The notes under the pieces were generated by a model. The model did no database searches. It was not told the origin of the DNA and saw only the letters and a program-made list of their open reading frames with translations. From positions 22,480,928 through 22,544,927 of the forward strand of contig NC_058138.1 of NCBI RefSeq assembly GCF_011075055.1: a stretch of 64,000 nucleotides of DNA, written 5' to 3'. Numbering within the stretch: position 1 is the stretch's first letter; each line of letters starts with the position of its first letter. This DNA comes from Mangifera indica. Taxonomy: Eukaryota > Streptophyta > Magnoliopsida > Sapindales > Anacardiaceae. This document shows positions 49,692 to 57,948 of the stretch, piece after piece. A program made the position numbers and the translations under genes.

Positions 49692-50400
49692 ATGGCCACA
49701 AAGATCTCCTACGAGGATTTTGAACCCTTGTGCACATGGAGGAGAGAGGAAACCCAACACATTCTCCAAGTCCATCTCGAAGGTACATTCAAAGAACTAA
49801 TTAATTTTACAATAAATCAATATTTTAATTCATGCCACCTTAATTCGGTTTTCAATATATATAGGTTTCAAGAAACATCAGCTGAGGGTTCAAATCAACA
49901 GAGATGGTCTCCTAACAATCAGCGGAGAACGTTTTTTGGACGACAATCGAAAGAGCCGCTTTAGTAAAAGAATAAATCTCTCCAAAGATTTGAACCTGGG
50001 TGATATTCATGCTAAATTTTCAGGTGGAATTCTTTACATAACACTGCGAAAGACAACTTCTTCCTTCGAGACACCTCACGACCAACCTGCATTACCTCAA
50101 AGAAATCAAGAAAATGAAAACCCGAAACAGCCGATTAATTATCGAGATAACGAGACTAATGGGTTAGGGTCTAAAGAATCAGGCGGTAAGATTGAGAAGG
50201 ATGATAATATTGCTGCTTGGGGGACCACCATCAGAAAGCCCACAGAATGTGCAGCCGGGATCACAAGTTTAGTCACAGGGCTTAAAATGAGTAGAAAAAC
50301 AGCGCTGAAACTGGGGGCAGTGGCGGCGTTGGTGGTGGTGGTGAGTGTCGGGGCCTTCGTTGCCTACAAATATCGCCGAGCTTTTCAAATTGAGGACTGA
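49692..50400 (+). CDS. RTM2-like protein 2: HSP20 domain with C-terminal membrane anchor, 208 aa
   Basis: Two exons, 49692-49782 and 49865-50400, join in frame. The HSP20 domain (about residues 7-100) reads YEDFEPLCTWRREETQHILQ, HLEGFKKHQLRVQINRDGLL, TISGERFLDDNRKSRFSKRI, IHAKFSGGILYITLRK. The linker is longer than in gene 1 and polar (Asn, Glu, Ser). The C-terminal helix ALKLGAVAALVVVVSVGAFV (about residues 178-198) is a membrane anchor followed by AYKYRRAF. The identical intron position and the matching start (S/Y-E-x-F-E-P-x-C-x-W-R) show it is a tandem paralogue of the gene at 47607. Cytosol-facing, membrane-attached location is inferred. The role could be stress- or virus-related by analogy with RTM2, but that is not shown by the sequence. 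Confidence 0.88.
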
Positions 50401-51253
50401 ACTCTTGACGGTCTAATTCCGGTTCTTAATTTTAGTTCTTTGAATATTAATGTGTTGAAATGGAATCAACTCCACGGGCAGACGCAGGAGATTGGATTTG
50501 AGGAAGAAATATTGTATATATTAATTTACTTAAATTATAAAGGATGACTGAATAAATAATGCTATTGTACAATAATATTTCATTCGTTAGTAAGAAATGA
50601 TAAGAAAATAGAATAACAAAACACTGCATTAAATCCCAGTACAAGTCCAATCCAAAATCAATACCGAATCCAATTTAGAATAAAATTAAAATATGTTTTA
50701 ACTATTAAAATAAAATTAACCCATATATTGAATTTAATAAATAGTATTAAACTATAATTTAATTATTAGATGAAATTGATTTGGTTATTATATTAATATA
50801 ATATAACATCATACTAATATAATATAGGTAAAACATAATTTTAAAATTTTAATTATTTTATATTAATATTATTGGTTTAATTCACCAATTAGATTAATTA
50901 ACACACAGACCAATCATTTGGTGGGATCTCGACCTGAATCCAGTCTAGATACATTGTAATGAAATCCAAGCAAAACGGCATGGATGTACCTGTCCTCTTC
51001 CAACTATTCTTCAAGTTCGAGACATGAAGAAAGGAGTACTTGAAGCTGTAAAACCCTTATAAAAAACCAAAAAGCCTTCAAGAAATCTCATGGAAATTTC
51101 TAAACCCATAACAAATTTTATTTTTCTTTGAGGTAATTGGGCATTTTTAGACTCTAGACAGTGGGTCAAATCGGCCGATCTTGATATAATCTATCATACA
51201 TAGGGATCGAGTCATACTTATACCCATCAATTGATAGGTCTTCCAAGGAAAGA
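50401..51253. other. Intergenic, AT-rich
   Basis: This is the 3' flank of RTM2-like gene 2. A strongly AT-rich repeat-like stretch lies at about 50690-50900 (TATTAATATAATATAACATC and inverse copies). The rest shows no gene. Confidence 0.45.
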
Positions 51254-51307
51254 CATGAAGAATTTGAGGCCTACCGCAAATGGCAGAAAGATGAAAGCCA
51301 TGAATAA
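51254..51307 (+). pseudogene. Relic of a third RTM2-like exon 1
   Basis: In frame, this reads HEEFEAYRKWQKDESHE then TAA. It lines up with YEEFEPMCKWRTEEHQY of gene 1 and YEDFEPLCTWRREETQH of gene 2. The match ends at the stop, and defensin-cluster sequence begins immediately after, so the copy was truncated when the neighbouring repeat unit arrived. It is short, so moderate confidence. Confidence 0.6.
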
Positions 51308-51624
51308 TGTGACTGTCTATATATTCATTCACTGCTTAATTTAATACGTCTATCAAGTAACAAAAATTAATAATTAACGTACAAGATTAATTTGTAACAG
51401 TTTTATAATTGAAAACTTTTTAATGGAGATGATATGATATAATATTAAATTAATTTTAAATGGGTCATTAATTTGGGATTTTCTACCAGTAAAACTTGTT
51501 TGGAATGCATATTCTCAAACACTTACTTGGCATGTATCTCTTTCTCACTTGATTTACTCATTAATTCCCTCAATATAAATACTAGAATTCCCAACATCAA
51601 TATCACAAATTTCTTCAGTTTATA

Positions 51625-52800
51625 GGGGCGGGAGGGGATATCAATCCTCGTCCTCATTACGGGGATAACAAATAATCTTTGTCTCGTCCACGCAAAGGAA
51701 AACCCCCTCTCCATCCCTTCCTCGTAGGGCTAGATTCGAGTCGAGCCGAGCTCGACTCGCAGCCAGCTAGGGCTCGGCTCGGTTTATTTATGGGCGGTTC
51801 GAGTTCGGCTCGAGCTCGACTCAAGCTCAACTCAGTTCGACTCGAGTTCGGCTCGTTTTTGCTCAACTCGACTCATTTTTCATATCAAAACGATATCGTT
51901 TTTAATATATATATGGATCAAAACGACGTCGTTTTGTATAAAAAATTTAAAAAAAAAATCTACCGAACCAGCTCGAGCTAGCTCGGCTCGAGTCCAACCC
52001 TACTTCCTCGTCCCCACGGGGAAAAATCTCCTCCTTATACCTGTAAATATAAATTTTAATTTCTTCCTGTATTTCAATAAATAAAATAAATCATATTTTC
52101 CAAAATATCGCTTGCTACAAGAGCTACAAAATATTCATTGTTATTTTAGTTCAAAAACAAAGTTTTTACAAAATCTAATAATATATAATAATCAATCTCT
52201 TTATTAGTAGCTCTTCTTGTTGATATTATCATTAATTCTTCATGTTGATACAAAGCAATATTTTAAAAACTAACCTGCAATAATCAATTTTAAAAGCAAA
52301 ATTAATTTAAAAGCAACTTATATAGGAAATACTAATGAATTTGTAATTAAAAATATTAAACTAATTAAAATATATTAGAAAATCGAAATCCACTTACATG
52401 TCAAACATCAAGGTTGGCTAACTAAGTTTTGAAGTTGAAATATAATTAATTTAGTGCATTTGCATTTTATGATAATGAGACTCTGGGTTTTTTCTAATAT
52501 ATTAGATTAATAGTTTAGAAATTAGTAAAAACTGATAATTGATAATTCAAAAATTAGTAAAATTAAAGTTATAGTTTTAATAAATCATAATGTAAAAGTT
52601 TATAGAATTTAATAGTTAAAAAATAATTATATTAATATATCAGATTGGCGGGGCGAGGATATATGTATCCCCATCCCCGACCCGTCCCTGATTACGAGGA
52701 TTTTTTTTGTCCCTATCCCTCCCTTTCTCTTTTTTTATCGGAGAATCCCCTCCTTGTTAAGGTCAGGGTTCCTAAAATCGGGTTCAAATTGTCATCCCTA
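51625..52800 (-). mobile_element. About 1.2-kb GC-ended insertion in the defensin-like relic
   Basis: The insertion is bounded by the points where defensin-unit homology stops and resumes. The left part is GGGGCGGGAGGGGATATCAA; the right part has CCCCATCCCCGACCCGTCCC and ends TTCAAATTGTCATCCCTA, whose inverse TAGGGATGACAATTTGAACC is a terminal motif I associate with plant DNA elements. No coding frame is evident. It carries a nested hAT-type MITE. About 50-60 bases of host exon are missing at the site, so target duplication cannot be read. Confidence 0.6.
51717..52010. mobile_element. Nested hAT-type MITE with perfect 8-bp target duplication
   Basis: CTTCCTCG at 51717-51724 and 52003-52010 flanks a 278-base element. 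Its ends are TAGGGCTAGATTCGAGTCGA and, inverted, TAGGGTTGGACTCGAGCCGA. Both an inverted repeat and an 8-bp duplication are therefore visible. The interior is dominated by GAGCTCG/CTCGACTC motifs and two perfect palindromes (51887-51902 and 51919-51936). Confidence 0.88.
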
Positions 52801-53082
52801 ACCCTTGCCCTTGTTTTTTTAATGTCTATGGGTAAGTATTTCAACTTATTATATTTCCATTAGGCATCTTGCTTTATTTTTTTTTATATATATTTTTAAA
52901 ATTTTATTTATAAGTTGTTTGGTTAGTAGATTAATTTTTTAGCTATATATTTTTCACTTTGTAAATTTTATATTTGAAACTGTTTGTTATCTTATTTAAT
53001 GATGCTATAATTTATTGTAGATATTGTCTCAATCTACAAATGGTAAGTCATTTAAAGTGACAAAGTACTATTGGTTAATCCC

Positions 53083-53094
53083 TCTATATAAATA
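53083..53094 (+). promoter_or_regulatory. TATA box of defensin-like gene A
   Basis: TCTATATAAATA lies about 55 bases before the start codon. The same box and spacing occur before gene B (CTATATAAAT at 54561), before the truncated copy at 56161 and, as CAATATAAATA, before the broken copy at 56337. Confidence 0.7.
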
Positions 53095-53148
53095 ACAGAA
53101 TTCCCAAGACATAAATCACCAATTTCTCCAGTTTAAGTGTTGGAAAAT

Positions 53149-53874
53149 ATGAACAAGTTTCAAATTTTAATCCTCTTCACCCTTGCCCTTGTTTTTTTAA
53201 TGCCTAGAGGTATAAATTTCAACATATTATATTTCCATTTGGCATCTTTCCTTATTTATTTATATCTATATTTTTGAAAATTTATTTATTAATTGTTCGA
53301 TTAATAGATTAATTTTTTATTTATATATTTTTCACCTTGTAACGGGTGTTTTGCTTTTTAATTCTTACTAGTATTCTAAATTTCACGCTTTAAGTTATTT
53401 GTTATCTTATTCAGTAGTATCATCTTTTATTATTAATATTGTCTTAATCCGTATATATTATAAGTCATTTAAAATCCGTATATAATCCGTAAGAATAGGT
53501 TTTACTGGTCGTAAAAAAGCAAAGTCATGGATCATGTCTATAGGGGATTTTAAAGGCTAATGTGTCATATTATATAAATTTTTATTTTTTTAATTTTGTA
53601 AATTAATTATTTTTAATTTTTGATGGTTTGTTTTCACAATCTGTGTTAGGCGGTCGGATCCCTCATAAGTGTCTACAAATTAGTAACGTGTGGTTTTATT
53701 TGTACAGAAAATGAAGCAGAAAGGTTCTGTCTGTTGCCCCTAAAACCAGGCTTGGATTGCAGCGACCCGAAAAAATGCTATTTCGCGTGTGAAATTTTAT
53801 TCAGTCGGCAATATGATCCAAAAATAATAAGATCACTTTGTGCATCAGATTGCCTTTGCTTTCGAATATGCTAA
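53149..53874 (+). CDS. Defensin-like secreted cysteine-rich peptide A, 75 aa
   Basis: Exons 53149-53209 and 53708-53874 join in frame. Exon 1 is a signal peptide (MNKFQILILFTLALVFLMP), and the intron falls just after it, the usual place in plant defensin-like (DEFL) genes. The mature part starts near ENEAERF and has eight cysteines in order: FC, DC, KC, AC, then LC, DC, LC, IC. The layout C...C.....C...C ... C....C.C...C ends in Cys, as in four-disulfide plant defensins, although the classical GXC is not exact. Such peptides are secreted and act in defence or in pollen and nodule signalling; which applies here is not known. It belongs to a tandem family with the gene at 54637. Confidence 0.85.
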
Positions 53875-54034
53875 TTAATTTAAAGGGCAATTTCCCAACC
53901 TTTGTGGCAGTCACAATATGAATAAAAAGATTTATTTATCGTAATGGCATGAAAATGATATGTTGTGCAATTAGATTCTCCCTTGTGGAAATGTACTAAA
54001 GTTACACTAAAAAAAAAACATATTTTACCATTAA

Positions 54035-54172
54035 AATAGTATTATTTATATAATTTTTATATATAAATAATCACGTATTATTATATAATTAGACAATTAA
54101 AAATTAAAAATAATATAATATCTAATCATATAATGATACATCGTTATTTATGTATATAGTATTACCTTTGCC
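54035..54172. repeat. Dispersed AT-rich palindromic element between DEFL genes
   Basis: ATAAATAATCACGTATTATT is mirrored by AATGATACATCGTTATTTAT around a TTAAAAATTAAAAATAATAT centre. It belongs to the same family as 43453-43625. Confidence 0.6.
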
Positions 54173-54636
54173 ATTAACATTAGATAAATTAAATTGATAA
54201 TTAATTAAGTTAGTTTTGTAATGGTTAAAGCTAGAACAAAGAGCAGGAATATTATTGGCTTCAAATCAGTCCCTGCAATTCAAAATGTTACGGATACTTT
54301 CTATATATCTTGAGAGAGAATCTGAGAGGAGATGGTTTACATAATATTCATTTGTTGCTTAGTCTGGTACGTTCATCAAGAAATCAACTTTGAAAATTAA
54401 TTTGTAACGTTAATATTAAAACTCTCTAATCAAATTGCTGTCATATTTAATTAAAATCCCAAATTAAGTCACTAATGGTGGTTTTTTCTTACCATATATA
54501 TTTAAGACTTATTTGGCATGTGATTAATTAGGACATTTTCTAATTGATTGGTTAATCCCTCTATATAAATAATAGAATTCCCAACCCAACATTACATATC
54601 GCCCAATTTCTCCAATTTTTAAGAGTTGGGGAAAAT

Positions 54637-55021
54637 ATGAAGAAGTTTCTCATTTTTCTCCTCTTCACCCTTGCCCTCGTTTTTTCAATGCCTATGAGTA
54701 AGTATTTCAACATATTATATTTCCATTAGGCCTCTTGCTTTCTTTATCTATATAGGCTTTTTTTTTTTTAAATTTATTTAAATAGTTGTTTAGTTAATAG
54801 ATTAATTTTTTAGCTATACATTTTTCAATGCTACTATTTTTACAGAAAACGAAGCAGCAAAATTTTGCCTGCTGCCGAAACAACCAAGCTTGGGTTGCAA
54901 TGACCCGACAAAATGCCATCCTGCGTGTGTACAACTTTACAGGGGACAATATCCTCCATATAAAATAACATCACTTTGTGGGTATGGATCAAATTGTGTC
55001 TGCTTTCTATTATGCGATTAA
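54637..55021 (+). CDS. Defensin-like secreted cysteine-rich peptide B, 78 aa
   Basis: Exons 54637-54697 and 54846-55021 join in frame, with the intron only 148 bases long. The signal peptide is MKKFLIFLLFTLALVFSMPM. The mature peptide begins near KNEAAKF and carries eight cysteines in the same order as peptide A (FC, GC, KC, AC, LC, NC, VC, LC), ending CD. Compared with A the spacing is conserved (SLGCNDPTKCHPACVQLY; SLCGYGSNCVCFLLC), while the residues between cysteines differ, as expected for a family under diversifying change. The TATA box at 54561-54570 and flanks match gene A. The 498-base intron of A contains extra sequence absent here. Confidence 0.86.
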
Positions 55022-55359
55022 TCAATTTAAAGGGCAATTTCCCCAACTTATGTGAGAGTCCAAATAAGAATAAAAAGATTTATTTATATTGATGTGTAAG
55101 AGTTATATGATGTGAGAATTATTTTATGATTTTTTTAAGGAACAAGAATCATAATAAGATTTATCTTAAATATACAAATTTTAATATATAAATACATTTT
55201 TTTATGTAAATGATTTAATAATTAATTAGTAAATATATTTACTGTAACAAGAGAGTTTAAAAAATATTAAAATAATAAAACAACTCTACTAGACATATTG
55301 GTTTGGGTGAAACAAAGTAATAAATTTATACATATAATAAAATAGTAATAAATACAATT

Positions 55360-55500
55360 ATTTATAGAAATAATGATATATTACTATGCGATTAGATGTT
55401 ATTTTATTTTTAATTTTTAATTATTAATTATTTAATTATATAATAACGCATTATTATTTATATACAAAATTATACACAAATCTTTACTCAATACTAATTT
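55360..55500. repeat. Dispersed AT-rich palindromic element downstream of DEFL B
   Basis: ATAGAAATAATGATATATTA and TAATAACGCATTATTATTTA are inverse arms around a TTTTTAATTTTTAATTATTA centre. Flanked by TTTATA and ATACAAAATTATACACAA. Confidence 0.55.
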
Positions 55501-55854
55501 AGTCAACATTAAACTCTGCCAATAATCTACATGTATATAATAATAATAATAATAATCTAGGTCACTTGAACCCCAATTTTATCTATTTTGCAATATTTGT
55601 TATAACTTTTATTTCATGAATACCCACATCCTCGGTATATCATAAAAACCTTTTAAAACTTATTCATAAATTATCCGAAAATCTGTATTTATATTTTCTT
55701 ATATATAAGTAACCAAAAAAAATCAATGCTGAAATTTAATTTATAGTGTTGTTATTTTAATATTTAAGTTAATTTTTAAATGAGTCATTAATTTGAGATT
55801 TTCTAGCCATATCTTAGTAAGACTTACTTGGCATGTGTATCTTTCTTACTAATT

Positions 55855-56066
55855 AGGATATTAGCTTTTTTTTTTTTGTTTTAGGTTAAGCGGGATCTCT
55901 TCTGTAGTTATTAAATAGATAAATTCAAAACATAATAATCATATCTATAATTACTACATTAGATGAGTTAAAATTTCATAAATATGATAGGGAGTTAAAT
56001 CTAAATTTTCATTTTAAAAATTCTAATACTTTACTAATTATGTTAATCTTGGGGTCAGGATATTAG
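55855..56066 (-). mobile_element. SINE-like element with 10-bp target duplication, copy 1
   Basis: AGGATATTAG occurs at 55855-55864 and again at 56057-56066. The 192 bases between, read on the minus strand, start TGACCCCAAGATTAACATAA and end in AACAAAAAAAAAAAAG, a 3' poly(A) tail. A variable-length duplication plus poly(A) tail is the SINE/LINE hallmark. A copy of the same element lies at 56431. Clear Pol III A and B boxes are not obvious. Confidence 0.75.
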
Positions 56067-56160
56067 ATAATTGATTGACACAATTGATTAATTCCTCTAT
56101 ATAAATAATATAATTCCCAACATTAATATCACAAATTTATCCGGTATGAGATTTGGAAAT

Positions 56161-56184
56161 ATGAAGAAGTTTGAGATTTTCTAG
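56161..56184 (+). pseudogene. Truncated DEFL start fused to the next promoter unit
   Basis: A complete promoter with TATA (CTATATAAATAATA at about 56096) leads to ATGAAGAAGTTT, as in gene B. The sequence then switches to GAGATTTTCTAGCCATATAT, which is upstream promoter sequence of the family (compare 55795), and stops after seven codons. It is an unequal-exchange product. Confidence 0.75.
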
Positions 56185-56336
56185 CCATATATTTTTAAGA
56201 CAGACTTGGCATGTATGTCTTTCTCGTTAATTAGGGTACCATCTGATTGCTTGGCACCCTTGGTTAATCCCTCAATATAAATAATAGAATTCTCAACATT
56301 AATATCCTAAATTTCTTCTGTTTGAGAGTTGTAAAT

Positions 56337-57056
56337 ATGAAGAAGCTTCATATATTTATCCTCTGCGCCCTGGCCCTTGTTTTCTTAATGCCTATGGGTA
56401 AATATTTCAACTTATTATATTTCCATTAAGCTTTTTTTTTTTTATCAAATGACTGAGGACTCAATACAGACAAATAAACTTAGATTATAATAACCTAACT
56501 TATAATTATTACATCAGATAAGTCAAGATTTCATAAGCGTGACAAAAGTTTAAACTCAGATCTTCATTTTAAAAGTTCTACTGTTTTATCAGTTTTACTA
56601 ACTCTTGAGGTCTTTCATTAAACATTTTACTTTATATATATATATATATAAAACACTTGAGTCTGTTATGGTTCTCTACAGAGAAGAATCAGTATTAAAT
56701 TCGAAACATATTGGTTCTAATATATTACTATTTAAGACTTATTTTATTCCTATTAATTCTCGGTAGGAATTGAAATTGAGAGCCAGTTATCCGACAATTT
56801 TGGTTTCGAATAGATGATTTGCTCAGCCCTAGAGAGAACATTGAGTACTTATCAAATGAATCATAGAAGAGAGATTACAAGAGCTAATTTTTGAATTCTC
56901 AATCAAAGAAGATTTTATGGAATAGATATAAACTTTATACGTCCACGATGAAATGCCACGAAACGTGTATAAAAACTCCCAGTGGACAGTTTGATCCAAC
57001 AAAAATAAGGTCAATTTGTGCTTCAAATTGTCATTGCTTTATTTATAACATGCTAA
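56337..57056 (+). pseudogene. Broken defensin-like gene D
   Basis: Exon 1 (56337-56397) is intact: MKKLHIFILCALALVFLMPM and a phase-1 donor GTAAAT. The second half of exon 2 survives at about 56946-57056: MKCHETCIKTPSGQFDPTKI, RSICASNCHCFIYNM, with five of the eight cysteines. The first half of exon 2, with the first two cysteines, is replaced by unrelated sequence. No acceptor upstream gives a frame compatible with exon 1, and the terminal Cys-stop is lost. A SINE-like element sits in the intron. Confidence 0.75.
56419..56621 (-). mobile_element. SINE-like element, copy 2, in the intron of broken DEFL D
   Basis: The element at 56431-56612 reads on the minus strand GACCTCAAGAGTTAGTAAAA ... 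TTTGATAAAAAAAAAAAAG, aligning along its length with copy 1. Flanks TTCCATTAA (left) and TTTCATTAA (right) look like a target duplication with one change. The uninterrupted intron sequence TTTCCATTAGGC is seen in genes A and B. Confidence 0.7.
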
Positions 57057-57948
57057 ACAATGTAAAAAATAATTTTCTCAATTTACGTGGGAGCTGAATA
57101 AAAGGATTTGGTCGGAAAATTAGATATATAAAAAGATATTAATTTATATTGGATTAATTATTATTTTATATTTAATTTAAAATTTTTAATTAAATAAAAC
57201 TCGAACCACCTATTTACATAATTATTATTGGGTGTCAGCAAGCACATTTGTATTTTAATTAATAAATAAATAAATAAAACAAAAACTCAAACTCTGATTC
57301 TCAATTCAGTTCTAATAAATGGTTAAGCTCTTTCCAGAGAAATTCAACAACCGAATTTAACGACAAAGACCAATTTAAGTGAGCTTGGCCTGGTGGCAGC
57401 AAAAAGCTGGCTTACCTTCGTCGACAAGAGCCGCCGCTTTACGCAGCGGAAGTGAAACACAGAATGCCATAGCTCGCGGCCAAATTGGGCTCTAGTGGCT
57501 GTGGATTTCAATCGGTAGGGTTTTAATTTGGTATTGACTTAAATTCCCTTTAAACCCTGATTTTAACGGCTTACAAACGGCAGGCCACTTGATAGGTCAT
57601 AAACTGTACTCTTTTATCCCGGATTAAATACAAAACATCCAACAACTATCTCCCTGCCCATGGGGGGCTTCTGATATTTTTGTTAACCTTAAAGGCAAAA
57701 TTTTTAACATACGCCGAACCCCTAATTCCAGCACTCTTCTTCAGCGTTACACTGCCACTCTGCGTAAAGACATCATCGCCGGCCACCACAAGAATGCCGT
57801 AACTCGAATTAGGAGTTTATTATTACATAGGAAAGAAAGGGTAAGCATACTGTTCTGATTCTAATTATCTTGGTTCTGTTTTTTTGTTTCTGAGAAGTAA
57901 AAAAACATAATTGTATTTGTTTTGTTGATTGCTCGATAGAGAAACAAT
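57057..57948. other. Promoter and leader of the NOM1/Sgd1 gene
   Basis: A GC-richer stretch at about 57360-57500 and 57720-57800 (TCATCGCCGGCCACCACAAG) precedes a CT-free purine-rich leader to 57948. A GTAAGC donor at 57841 suggests a 5'-leader intron ending near 57938. No other gene. Confidence 0.45.

Larger units (their letters stand above)
51320..53060 (+). pseudogene. Defensin-like gene relic split by a transposon
   Basis: 51320-51624 matches the promoter units of the intact defensin-like genes: TTAATTTGTAAC, GTCATTAATTTGGGATTTTC, ACTTGGCATGTATCT, TCAATATAAATACTAGAATT and CACAAATTTCTTCAGTTTA. The match then breaks at an inserted element. From 52801 it resumes inside exon 1 (CCCTTGCCCTTG...ATGTCTATGG) with the correct GTAAGT donor at 52832 and intron sequence to about 53040. 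Exon 2 is missing: the intron runs straight into the promoter of the gene at 53149. The start codon, part of the signal peptide and all cysteines are lost. Confidence 0.75.

Noticed and set aside
52645..52863. 72-codon frame spanning element and defensin relic
   Set aside because: It runs from transposon sequence into the exon 1 relic and its intron. It is a junction artefact, not a gene.
57360..57420. tRNA or SINE A-box-like TTGGCCTGGTGG
   Set aside because: No matching B box, cloverleaf or target duplication was found.
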